Shown one piece after another: positions 17,607 to 25,458 of a DNA stretch of 41,048 nt. The stretch lies in the NCBI GenBank assembly GCA_003224055.1, contig QHYE01000076.1, positions 1 to 41,048 on the forward strand, in the 5' to 3' direction. A model generated the notes under the pieces. That model did not search any database. It was not told the origin of the DNA and worked only from the letters and a program-made list of their open reading frames with translations. The stretch is from Acidobacteriota bacterium. GTDB taxonomy: Bacteria; Acidobacteriota; Terriglobia; Acidiferrales; UBA7541. Numbering within the stretch: position 1 is the stretch's first letter; every line of letters begins with the position of its first letter. The position numbers were made by a program, and so were the translations under genes.

Positions 17607-17663
17607 ACCGGCCACTCTGACGGAGGGCGAATGGCCGGTCGTGTGTTGGCCTGCCTATATAAT
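17607..17663 (+). promoter_or_regulatory. Candidate rnr promoter with an upstream inverted repeat
   Basis: TATAAT (17658-17663) is a consensus -10 box about 90 bases before rnr, without a good -35. ACCGGCCA (17607-17614) and TGGCCGGT (17632-17639) form an eight-base inverted repeat across the expected -35 region, as an operator might. A small GTTCC/GGAAC hairpin (17682-17694) lies in the leader. Confidence 0.4.
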
Positions 17664-17754
17664 CCCGGAATCTTGAAAAAAGTTCCTGAGGAACCAAGAA
17701 AAGTGACTAAAATCACGGTGGAAAAATAGCACCTGCGCACTGGCGCGATACTCC

Positions 17755-20220
17755 ATGCCACGTCCTTCACACCTCAGCCCCGATAACATCTTGCGTTTTC
17801 TGCAAATTAGAAGCGAACCTGCCTCTACCAACGAGATCGCCCAGGGTCTGCACCTAAAGAAAGCCGATACTCGCCCGCTGTTCAAGATTTTGGCGAAACT
17901 CAAGAAACGCCATGCCATCGAGGAACTGCCCGGCGGGCGGTACCGCCTCCCGGGCCGCAAGTCGGATGGGGAATCCTCCCGTCTGGAGCAGCGTCCCGCC
18001 CGGCCGCAGCAAATCCAACGCCCCATGCTAGCGCGGCACGACGAAGTAAAAGGACGCCTGGTCCTCCATCACGATGGCTACGGTTTTGTCGTTCCCGATT
18101 CACCGATCCCGCAGCTCGATGGGGACATCTTCATACCGCCGGACGCCATCGAAGACGCGATGCACGGGGACCACGTGCTGGCAAGAATCCAGCGCCGCGG
18201 CGGCGGCGCCTCCGGTGCGCAACGAGCCGAAGGACGCATCGTTCGAATCCTCGATCGTGCGCACCCCAGCATCGTCGGTTTATTTCGCTACGGCCCACAT
18301 GGGAATACCGTCCTGCCGTATGACGTTCGAATCCAGCACGAGGTGGAAATACCACGCGGCCAGGAACTGACACCAGGTCTTTGGAAGAAACTGGGCTTCA
18401 GCGGCTCCGATGAAACAAGCATCCGGGGAAGACGCATCCCGCGCCTGGACGAGCTTGATGGGGCCGTGGTAAACGTCGAGCTGCTGCGATACCCGCGCGG
18501 AGGTGCACCCCCCACGGGCCGCGTCATTGAAATCCTCGGCCGTCCGGGTGAACTCGGCGTTGACATCGAGATCATCATTCGCAAACACCACCTGCCGCAT
18601 ACCTTTTCCGCTGAAGTCCTGGAGGAGGCGAAGCTTCGCGCGCAACCTGTGAGCGATGCGGATCGAGAGGGACGCGAGGATTTTCGCCATCTTCCCATCG
18701 TCACCATTGACGGGGAGACCGCACGCGATTTTGACGATGCCGTATACGTCGAGCACCGCGCCGATGGCGGCTGGCATCTGCAGGTCCATATCGCGGACGT
18801 CGCGCATTACGTTCGAACCGCGACGGCACTCGACCAGGAAGCGCGCCTTCGCGGGACTTCCGTCTATTTTCCGGATCGCGCCGTGCCCATGCTTCCCGAA
18901 GCTCTTTCGAACGGCATGTGCTCGCTAAAACCCCGCGAGGACCGCCTGGTGATGAGCGCGCTGATGGAATTCGATGCGGCCGGCCGCATGAAATCTTCGC
19001 GCATGGCGTCCGGTGTCATCCGCTCCGCCGAGCGCATGACCTACACCAACGTCAACAAAGTGCTCGAAGGCGACGCCGAGATGACCGGGCGCTATGCGGC
19101 CCTCGCGCCTCATTTCCGCGACATGAAGGAACTCGCCCTGCTCCTCAACATCCGCCGCAACGAGCATGGCTCGATCGACTTCGATCTCCCCGAGCGGGTC
19201 ATTGAATTCGACGACCAGCAGCGCATGACCAACATCTCGCGCAGCGAGCGCAACATCGCGCATCGCCTGATTGAAGAGTTCATGCTCGCCGCCAACCGCG
19301 CCGTCGCGGGCTATCTCCTCAAACGCGGCATCGAATCTCTGCACCGCGTCCACGAGAAACCCGACCCGCGTAAAGTCCTGGAATTCGAAGAGCTGGCGCG
19401 CGCGTTTGGCTATTCACTCGGCGTCGAAAATCTGCATCAGCTGGAAGTCACCGTGCGTCACGGGCGGGTCCCCGCGCCCGCAAAAGCAGGCCGCCCCGAG
19501 TCCTACGGCCACGGCCGGGAGCGTGGCATGAAGGTCGCACTCCCCGGTGCGGAATTGCGGATTACGCCGCAGCATTACCAGCGGCTCATTCGAAAGGTCG
19601 TCGGCAAACCCGAAGAACGCATCGTCTCCTACTTGATGCTCCGTTCACTCAAGCAAGCTCGCTATGCCGCCGAACCTCTTGGACATTTCGCGCTCGGCTT
19701 TGACGAATACACCCACTTTACTTCACCCATCCGCCGCTATCCGGACCTTATCGTCCATCGAATCTTGAAATGGACGCTCGATCATCCGAAAGATACTTCA
19801 CCCTCTTCAAGCGCCCGCGTTGCCGCGCCTCCGGGATCTGAGGCCACGCTGTACTCACACCGGATCTTGGAGGAAATGGCCACCGAAACTTCCGAAGCGG
19901 AGCGCCGCGCCACTGGCGCCGAGCGCGAATTGATGGATTGGAAGACCGCGCAGTTTATGGAAGCGCATCTGGGCGAGGAGTACGATGCGTTGATCATCTC
20001 GATACAAAAATTCGGATGCTTTGTCGAACTGTTCGAAGTTTTTGTGGAAGGGCTTCTTCCCGTCAAGGAAGGCCGCCGGGGCGGGCCTGGCGTCCGACAT
20101 GGCCGAGGCTCCAAGGCAAAACCGATGGAATGGCATCTCGGCGACCGCGTTCGTGTCCGCACCGAACGCATCGATCCCATGCGAAAACGGGTCGAATTCG
20201 CGCTGGTCAGCGGAAATTAA
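17755..20220 (+). CDS. rnr: Ribonuclease R (3'-5' exoribonuclease)
   Basis: An 821-residue processive 3'-5' exonuclease that degrades structured RNA and helps in rRNA and tmRNA quality control. Domains in order: N-terminal winged helix (about 5-65), cold-shock OB domains (about 95-260), the RNB catalytic domain (about 305-640) and a C-terminal S1 domain (about 725-817). The RNB metal site is visible as TIDGETARDFDD (317-328), with Asp319, Asp325, Asp327 and Asp328. The conserved YTHFTSPIRRYPDLIVHR stretch lies near the end of RNB. Length is typical. It is preceded by a 200-base gap with its own putative promoter, and the serC gene follows 197 bases downstream. The ATG has no strong Shine-Dalgarno sequence. 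Confidence 0.97.
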   Translation: MPRPSHLSPDNILRFLQIRSEPASTNEIAQGLHLKKADTRPLFKILAKLKKRHAIEELPGGRYRLPGRKSDGESSRLEQRPARPQQIQRPMLARHDEVKGRLVLHHDGYGFVVPDSPIPQLDGDIFIPPDAIEDAMHGDHVLARIQRRGGGASGAQRAEGRIVRILDRAHPSIVGLFRYGPHGNTVLPYDVRIQHEVEIPRGQELTPGLWKKLGFSGSDETSIRGRRIPRLDELDGAVVNVELLRYPRGGAPPTGRVIEILGRPGELGVDIEIIIRKHHLPHTFSAEVLEEAKLRAQPVSDADREGREDFRHLPIVTIDGETARDFDDAVYVEHRADGGWHLQVHIADVAHYVRTATALDQEARLRGTSVYFPDRAVPMLPEALSNGMCSLKPREDRLVMSALMEFDAAGRMKSSRMASGVIRSAERMTYTNVNKVLEGDAEMTGRYAALAPHFRDMKELALLLNIRRNEHGSIDFDLPERVIEFDDQQRMTNISRSERNIAHRLIEEFMLAANRAVAGYLLKRGIESLHRVHEKPDPRKVLEFEELARAFGYSLGVENLHQLEVTVRHGRVPAPAKAGRPESYGHGRERGMKVALPGAELRITPQHYQRLIRKVVGKPEERIVSYLMLRSLKQARYAAEPLGHFALGFDEYTHFTSPIRRYPDLIVHRILKWTLDHPKDTSPSSSARVAAPPGSEATLYSHRILEEMATETSEAERRATGAERELMDWKTAQFMEAHLGEEYDALIISIQKFGCFVELFEVFVEGLLPVKEGRRGGPGVRHGRGSKAKPMEWHLGDRVRVRTERIDPMRKRVEFALVSGN

Positions 20221-20337
20221 GGAGGAATTCCTAATTTCAGCGAACCGACGCGACCGAAACGTGAAGCGCCTGGTGATCTTCTATGCGTCTGGCGCGGCCA
20301 CGGCGTCGGACTGTATCTCGGACGCCCCAGCGAATTC

Positions 20338-20346
20338 TGCTATTCT
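20338..20346 (+). promoter_or_regulatory. Extended -10 element before serC
   Basis: TGCTATTCT, identical to the motifs at 7289 and 11328, lies about 70 bases before the serC start. Confidence 0.4.
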
Positions 20347-20417
20347 GAAATGTCCCGTAGCAACGGAGCCGCCCGGGCTGCGCGGCAAGATTCCAGAACA
20401 GAGAGGTTTCAACCCTC

Positions 20418-21539
20418 GTGACGCCATCCACGTTTTCCCCGCAAGCCACTAAGCGCGTTGCCAACTTCAACGCGGGTCCGGGTGCGCTTCCCCTCCCCGT
20501 CCTTGAGCGCATCCGAGAAGAGCTGCTCGACTGGCGCGGCAGCGGCATGTCCGTGATGGAAATGAGCCATCGCTCACCTGAATTCGAAAGCATCATGGAC
20601 GCGGCCGAACAAAAGCTACGAAGCCTCCTCGGAATATCAGACGACTATGCGGTGATTTTCCTGCAGGGCGGCGGGAGCATGCAGTTCACGATGGCTCCGA
20701 TGAACCTCTGCTTGCCCGGGAAGCCCGTGGACGTCCTGCACACGGGAATGTGGACCGCGAAGGCGATTGGCGAGCTCAAGAAAGGCATACCTTACAATCT
20801 CGCCGCCTCCATGGAGGCCGAAAAACTCACGCGCCTTCCCCGCAAGGAAGAAATCCAGTTTTCAGCGGATGCTTCCTACGTGCATATCTGCACGAATAAC
20901 ACCATCGAGGGGACGCAGTGGAACGCCCCGCCGGAAACAGGTGGCGTTCCACTCGTCGCCGATATGTCCTCGGACATCGCCTCGCGCGCGATCGATGTTG
21001 ATAAGTACGGAGTGATTTTTGCCGGCGCGCAGAAGAATCTCGGCCCTTCCGGTGTCACCGTCGTGATCATTCGAAAAGATCTTGCCGAGCGCGCCGATAA
21101 GAATCTCCCCACAGTCCTGCAATACCGCACCCACATTAGGGAGAAGTCTCTGTATCACACGCCCCCGACCTTCGCGGTCTATATCGTCGGACTGGTTTTG
21201 GAGTGGATTGAATCCGCAGGCGGGGTCGCCGCAATCGAAAAACGCAACGACGCCAAAGCCAAGCACCTGTATGACACCCTGGAAGCCAGCAGCGGCTTTT
21301 ACCGCTGCCCCGTGGAAAATAGCTCGCGTTCGAAGATGAACGTGGTCTTCCGCGTGGCCGGAGGAGACGAATCCATCGAGAAGCAATTCGCGGCGGAAGC
21401 GGCCGCGGCGGGGCTGGCCGGCACGCCCGGCCACCGCTCCGTCGGCGGCCTGCGCGTCTCTCTCTACAACGCGGTGACGCTCGAAGCCGTCCAAGCCCTC
21501 ACCAGCTTCATGGGCGAATTTCATCGCACCCGCGGCTGA
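20418..21539 (+). CDS. serC: Phosphoserine aminotransferase
   Basis: A 373-residue PLP enzyme that converts 3-phosphohydroxypyruvate and glutamate into phosphoserine in serine synthesis (and acts in pyridoxine synthesis in many bacteria). Hallmarks: NFNAGPGALP (17-26), EMSHRSPEF (48-56), LQGGGSMQF (82-90), the substrate-contacting CTNNTIEGTQ (158-167), and the PLP-binding Lys206 in FAGAQKNLGPSG. The C-terminal GLRVSLYNAV region is also canonical. The start is GTG at 20418, supported by GAGAGG (20401-20406); the first recognisable motif begins 17 residues later. A terminator-like hairpin follows. Confidence 0.97.
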   Translation: MTPSTFSPQATKRVANFNAGPGALPLPVLERIREELLDWRGSGMSVMEMSHRSPEFESIMDAAEQKLRSLLGISDDYAVIFLQGGGSMQFTMAPMNLCLPGKPVDVLHTGMWTAKAIGELKKGIPYNLAASMEAEKLTRLPRKEEIQFSADASYVHICTNNTIEGTQWNAPPETGGVPLVADMSSDIASRAIDVDKYGVIFAGAQKNLGPSGVTVVIIRKDLAERADKNLPTVLQYRTHIREKSLYHTPPTFAVYIVGLVLEWIESAGGVAAIEKRNDAKAKHLYDTLEASSGFYRCPVENSSRSKMNVVFRVAGGDESIEKQFAAEAAAAGLAGTPGHRSVGGLRVSLYNAVTLEAVQALTSFMGEFHRTRG

Positions 21540-21557
21540 AATTCGCGCCGCAAAAGA

Positions 21558-21600
21558 AAAGTGCGCGGAAGGGTCGTCCCTCCGGCGCACTTTCACTTTT
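21558..21600. terminator. Bidirectional terminator between serC and the pirin gene
   Basis: AAAGTGCGC at 21558-21566 pairs with GCGCACTTT at 21585-21593, extended inwards with two mismatches around a short TCGT loop. A-rich sequence lies on the left and CACTTTTT on the right, so it can end transcription from both convergent genes. Confidence 0.8.
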
Positions 21601-21610
21601 TCACTATCGT

Positions 21611-22309
21611 TTACGCCAGGTCGAAAAGCAGCACTTCGGCATTTTCCACGCCGGTGAGCTCCAAGGATTTTTCAGCGGAGATGGCCGCGCCATCGCCCAC
21701 CTCCAGCTTCGTCCCATTCAGCTTCACGCTGCCCCGCGCCACTTGCACGTAAGCATGCCTGTCTTTTTTCAGCACATGCTTCACCGTATCCCCGGAGCCA
21801 AGGACCGTGGCGTAAAGCTCATTGTTCTGACGGATTTTCACCGAGCCTTCGCGTCCATCCGGCGAAGCCACCAGCCGTAGCTTCCCGCGCTTTTCGGTTT
21901 CGCTGAAGTTTTTCTGGTCGTAGACCGGCTTCAGCCCCTGCTTCTCCGGCAATATCCAGATCTGATACAGATGCACCGGCTCCGTCTTCGACGCGTTGAA
22001 CTCGCTGTGCGCCACGCCGGTCCCCGCGCTCATGTACTGCACGTCCCCGGGCTTGATGACCGACCCGTTGCCCATGCTGTCCTTGTGTTCGAGCGCGCCT
22101 TCCAGCACGTACGTCACGATTTCCATGTCGCGGTGCGGGTGCGTCGGAAAACCGCCGCCGCCGGCAACACGGTCATCGTTCATCACGCGCAGCGTCCGGA
22201 ATTGCACATGCTCCGGATCGAAGTAATCCGCGAACGAAAATGTGAAATGCGAATCGAGCCAGCCGTGGTTTGCGCGGCCGCGCTCGCTGCTTTTTCGAAT
22301 GTCAATCAT
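21611..22309 (-). CDS. Pirin-family bicupin protein (YhaK/YhhW type)
   Basis: A 232-residue cupin. The metal-binding set of pirins is present: His57 and His59 in FPTHPHRDMEIVTYV, then His101 and Glu103 in GTGVAHSEFN. Some bacterial pirins oxidise quercetin in vitro; others act in redox sensing or bind metabolic enzymes. The second cupin half is shorter and lacks the metal ligands, as in YhaK-type members. The start at 22309 is fixed by GGAGGT just upstream; the open frame continues to 22513 but would run through the promoter. It diverges from citrate synthase, sharing a compact regulatory region. Confidence 0.93.
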   Translation of the reverse strand: MIDIRKSSERGRANHGWLDSHFTFSFADYFDPEHVQFRTLRVMNDDRVAGGGGFPTHPHRDMEIVTYVLEGALEHKDSMGNGSVIKPGDVQYMSAGTGVAHSEFNASKTEPVHLYQIWILPEKQGLKPVYDQKNFSETEKRGKLRLVASPDGREGSVKIRQNNELYATVLGSGDTVKHVLKKDRHAYVQVARGSVKLNGTKLEVGDGAAISAEKSLELTGVENAEVLLFDLA

Positions 22310-22325
22310 CGCCCACCTCCGGGTT

Positions 22326-22365
22326 TTGACAAATGCATAATACTCGTTATAACGACAATTGTCAA
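22326..22365. promoter_or_regulatory. Face-to-face divergent promoters with nested palindromes (pirin / citrate synthase)
   Basis: Minus strand: TTGACA (22365-22360), 17-base spacer, TATTAT (22342-22337), aimed at the pirin gene. Plus strand: TTGACA (22326-22331), 16-base spacer, TATAAC (22348-22353), aimed at citrate synthase. The two overlap completely within 40 bases. The outer ends form an inverted repeat (TTGACAA/TTGTCAA). CGTTATAACG (22345-22354) and GACAATTGTC (22354-22363) are perfect palindromes inside, suited to dimeric regulators. Confidence 0.7.
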
Positions 22366-22530
22366 GAGGCACATTGAACCTGCGCCCGGGCGCCCCGGCG
22401 GCCCCCATAACTGTCTCAGTTTGTGGACTTTGCCCGCCCTTCCGCCCAGTTTCCGGGGCCGCCCCCTTTGGTGTACAGTGGTATTGCAAGGCAGCGTTTG
22501 TTTTTTGCCTCATCCCCAGAGGAACGCTTA

Positions 22531-23871
22531 ATGGACTCCCCTTTGTCCGCGACGCAGACGAAAAAACCGGAAGGCTCCGTCACGCCCCGCGAGACTTTGA
22601 CCGTCACCGACAACCGCACCGGCCAATCCTACGAACTTCCGATTACCCATGGCACCATCCGCGCTGCCGACCTCCGCCAGATCAAGGTGGATCCCAAAGA
22701 ATTCGGCATGATGAGCTATGACCCCTCCTTCAACAACACCGCCTCCTGTATCAGTAGAATCACATTCATCGACGGCGACGCCGGCATTCTGCGTCATCGC
22801 GGCTATTCGATCGAAGATCTCGCGGAAAAGAGCACTTACCTCGAAACCGCCTACCTACTTTTGAATGGTGAACTGCCCACCTCCCCGCAGCTCAAGGACT
22901 GGGCCTACAACGTCACGCATCACACCTTCATCCACGAAAGCATCAAGAAATTTCTGGACGGCTTTCATTACGATGCTCATCCGATGGGCATGATGATGTC
23001 CACGATCGCGGCTCTTTCCACTTTCTATCACGACGCGAAAGACATCTTCAGTGTTGAATCGCGCAAGAAGCAGACTTATCGCCTCATCGGGAAGATGCCG
23101 ACGATTGCGGCATTCTCTTACCGTCACACCCTGGGAATGCCCTTCGTTTATCCGGACAACGACCTCAGCTACACGGGCAATTTCCTGAACATGCTTTTTC
23201 GCACCACGGAACCGAAGTACCGGCCGAATCCGACCCTCGAACGGGCGCTCGACGTTCTTTTCATTCTGCACGCGGACCACGAACAAAATTGTTCCACCAA
23301 TACGATTCGCGGCGTAGGGAGCTCACACGTCGATCCGTACTCCGCCACCGCCGCGGCCATCGCCGCGCTCTATGGCCCGCTGCACGGCGGCGCCAACGAA
23401 GAAGTTCTCCGCATGTTGATGGAAATCGGCTCGATTCAGAAAGTTCCGGAGTTTATTAAGCGCGTGAAAACCGGCGAAGTGAAGCTCATGGGCTTTGGCC
23501 ACCGCGTTTACAAGAATTACGATCCTCGCGCCCGCATCATCAAGCACATCGCCTACGAGGTGTTCGACCTCATGGGCAAGAATCCGCTCCTCGAAATCGC
23601 TCTGGAGTGCGAGCGCATCGCCCTCGAAGACGAGTATTTCGTGAAGCGCAAGCTCTATCCCAACGTGGACTTCTATACCGGCCTCATCTACCAGTCCATG
23701 GGGTTTCCCATGACTATGTTCCCCGTTTTGTTCGCGATTCCGCGCACCTCAGGGTGGATCTCCCAGTGGGAAGAGATGCTCCTCGACCCCGAACAGAAAA
23801 TCGCGCGGCCTCGCCAGATCTATCTCGGCCGCGACACGCGCCATTACGTTCCCATCGATCAGCGCGGTTAG
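22531..23871 (+). CDS. gltA: Citrate synthase
   Basis: A 446-residue enzyme that condenses oxaloacetate and acetyl-CoA in the first step of the TCA cycle. The catalytic residues are His285 in GPLHGGANEEVL, His324 in GFGHRVYKNYDPRA and Asp380 in YPNVDFYTG. The N-terminal region (LTVTDNRTGQSYELPI, then SCISRITFIDGDAGILRHRGYSIEDL) is that of the hexameric Gram-negative type. The ATG at 22531 has AGAGGA upstream; the frame is open back to 22423, but that part has no conservation. It lacks a close promoter; the divergent promoter at 22326-22353 would give a leader of about 170 bases. Confidence 0.97.
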   Translation: MDSPLSATQTKKPEGSVTPRETLTVTDNRTGQSYELPITHGTIRAADLRQIKVDPKEFGMMSYDPSFNNTASCISRITFIDGDAGILRHRGYSIEDLAEKSTYLETAYLLLNGELPTSPQLKDWAYNVTHHTFIHESIKKFLDGFHYDAHPMGMMMSTIAALSTFYHDAKDIFSVESRKKQTYRLIGKMPTIAAFSYRHTLGMPFVYPDNDLSYTGNFLNMLFRTTEPKYRPNPTLERALDVLFILHADHEQNCSTNTIRGVGSSHVDPYSATAAAIAALYGPLHGGANEEVLRMLMEIGSIQKVPEFIKRVKTGEVKLMGFGHRVYKNYDPRARIIKHIAYEVFDLMGKNPLLEIALECERIALEDEYFVKRKLYPNVDFYTGLIYQSMGFPMTMFPVLFAIPRTSGWISQWEEMLLDPEQKIARPRQIYLGRDTRHYVPIDQRG

Positions 23872-23915
23872 CAAGTCCCTATATCCGTTTTGAATACCCC
23901 TGGCCGGGAAGTCTC

Positions 23916-23943
23916 TCGACAATCCCTTCGCCCCGCGTATAGT
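23916..23943 (+). promoter_or_regulatory. Promoter of the first PilZ gene
   Basis: TCGACA (23916-23921), a 16-base spacer and TATAGT (23938-23943) lie 18 bases before the ATG at 23961. Confidence 0.45.
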
Positions 23944-23960
23944 TGTTGGAGAGAGGTTGT

Positions 23961-24359
23961 ATGGCTCAAAATCCGGTCACAACTTCGAATTCGGGGGCGC
24001 GGCGCCGCAGCCAGCGCGTGCTGATGCAAGTCCCCCTGCGACTTCGAGGGGTGGACGCCCAGGGCCAGAACTTCGAGGAATTCACGGAAACTCTCGCTAT
24101 TAACGCACACGGCGCACTGGTCTTACTTGCTGCACGCGTCACCAGCGGCAGCGTCATCCAGATGCGGCACAACAAAACGGAAGAGGAACAGGACTGTCAT
24201 GTCGCGTTTCTCGGTCCAGTGCGTACCGGCAAGAGCGAGGTAGGCCTGGAGTTTTCCGCACCGCGCCCCACTTTCTGGCGCGTGGCGTTTCCTCCCGAAG
24301 ACTGGTCACCCAAGCATCCCGAAGCCCGCACCGTCTCCAGCGCCCGCGGGGACAAGTAG
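23961..24359 (+). CDS. PilZ-domain protein
   Basis: A 132-residue cytosolic protein consisting of one PilZ domain. The c-di-GMP-binding arginine motif appears as RRRSQR (about 13-18). The second motif, normally (D/N)xSxxG, reads NAHGA, so the Ser position is altered. PilZ proteins bind c-di-GMP and change the activity of pili, flagella or polysaccharide enzymes. With the second motif degenerate, binding is uncertain. GAGAGG (23950-23955) supports the ATG. A second PilZ gene lies just downstream in convergent orientation. Confidence 0.75.
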   Translation: MAQNPVTTSNSGARRRSQRVLMQVPLRLRGVDAQGQNFEEFTETLAINAHGALVLLAARVTSGSVIQMRHNKTEEEQDCHVAFLGPVRTGKSEVGLEFSAPRPTFWRVAFPPEDWSPKHPEARTVSSARGDK

Positions 24360-24548
24360 AAAGCTTTCCTCGGTTCTCGTCGCTTCTTCCCTCTCCGTGA
24401 ACTCCGCGGTCAAGGTGTGCCTCGCGCGATCTACTTGTTTTTCTCATTCCGCGCCAGCGCCGTGGGCGCGCCGAACCCGGCCCGTAAAGGTTTGTATGGC
24501 AACTCTGTTTTCACCACGCGGCACGGCGCTGGCTGGAAATGGAACGCA

Positions 24549-24884
24549 TTAGCCGGCCGGCCCTTTTTTCCCCATCATCGCCGACAACAGCCACTTCCTC
24601 AAAACAGCAATGAAATACGGCTTCGTCTCGCGAAACATCAGCCCCATACCCTCGTTTTCATCCACAAAGACGACGCTGGCTTGCGCTTCAAAAAACTCCG
24701 TCGCCGTGAAAACTTTTACTCCCAGCGCTGTCCCCACCGGATAGGGACTTACCGTTTCCACGTAGCAGCCATTCAAGCTGAGTTCCCGGACCTTCGCCGT
24801 GATCTTGTCTTCCGACGTTCCGTGGCGCATTTCGATGGCCCCGGCGAATGTATATCGGGGAGTGCGGCGGCGCTCTTGTTCCAT
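24549..24884 (-). CDS. PilZ-domain protein
   Basis: A 111-residue single-domain PilZ protein. The arginine motif is RRRTPRY (5-11) and the second motif is LSLNGCYVE (about 35-43), close to the consensus NxSxxG region. It probably binds c-di-GMP in the cytosol. The start at 24884 has GGAGG just upstream; a longer frame to 24944 lacks one. It is convergent with the other PilZ gene and divergent from the metal-handling cluster that starts at 25028. No partner gene is recognisable nearby. Confidence 0.8.
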   Translation of the reverse strand: MEQERRRTPRYTFAGAIEMRHGTSEDKITAKVRELSLNGCYVETVSPYPVGTALGVKVFTATEFFEAQASVVFVDENEGMGLMFRETKPYFIAVLRKWLLSAMMGKKGPAG

Positions 24885-24990
24885 GGTCCTCCGGGGAAGA
24901 GGAAATGCCACGATTCTATCCCTCTCTCCCCAATTCTCCTCCAAAAATCTCTCTCCTTTTGCTTGAGAAATTGGAATGTTCCATCCGCCC

Positions 24991-25019
24991 TTGACTTCAA
25001 TCTAGGACACGCCTAACGT
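24991..25019 (+). promoter_or_regulatory. Candidate promoter of the metal-handling cluster
   Basis: TTGACT (24991-24996), 17 bases and TAACGT (25014-25019) lie just before the first gene. Transcription would begin almost at its ATG (25028), implying a leaderless or nearly leaderless message. A GGAATGTTCC palindrome (24973-24982) lies immediately upstream of the -35. Confidence 0.4.
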
Positions 25020-25027
25020 GGTTACAG

Positions 25028-25384
25028 ATGCGTTTTACCAAGCCAATGCTGCTGGCGGTGGTAGCGATTGCCCTCGCTGTGTATGCGTTCGATTGCCTTG
25101 CCATGTCGACGCCCGAGCAGGCGATGCAATGTTGCGATTCGATGCCCTGCTCATCGCACGGCCACCAGCACAGCCAGGAATGCTGCAAGACGATGCCGTC
25201 CATGCACGCGCCTTTTGTACAGCCGGCTTCGACGCATGGTTCATCCTTCACACTCGTTTTCGTCGCCGCGCTCCCGGCGTTTAGTGCATCGCACGGCTTA
25301 TATTCCCCAGCAGGCGTCCTTACCGCGCATTGCCACGCGCCGCCAATTTCCCAAATAGCGACTTCCTCACCTCTTCGCATCTAG
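25028..25384 (+). CDS. Small exported Cys/His-rich protein, possible metal binder
   Basis: A 118-residue protein whose first 26 residues form a signal peptide or anchor (MLLAVVAIALAVYAFDCLA). A cluster of cysteines, histidines and methionines follows at about 35-65: CCDSMPC, HGHQH, CCKTM, MH. This resembles soft-metal-binding sequences (copper, mercury, zinc). A second hydrophobic stretch lies at about 74-86. I do not recognise a family. It opens a co-directional run of five genes that includes an outer-membrane protein, the HMA protein, a TlpA-like thioredoxin and a cation-efflux-like protein, which supports a metal role. No ribosome-binding site precedes the ATG. The C-terminal third has little character. 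Confidence 0.6.
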   Translation: MRFTKPMLLAVVAIALAVYAFDCLAMSTPEQAMQCCDSMPCSSHGHQHSQECCKTMPSMHAPFVQPASTHGSSFTLVFVAALPAFSASHGLYSPAGVLTAHCHAPPISQIATSSPLRI

Positions 25385-25458
25385 TCAGCCTTCCAGTCGT
25401 CTCCCGGCTTCGCGGGTGGGTGTGCCTCGGCACATTACTTTCTGCTGGAAGGAAAATA

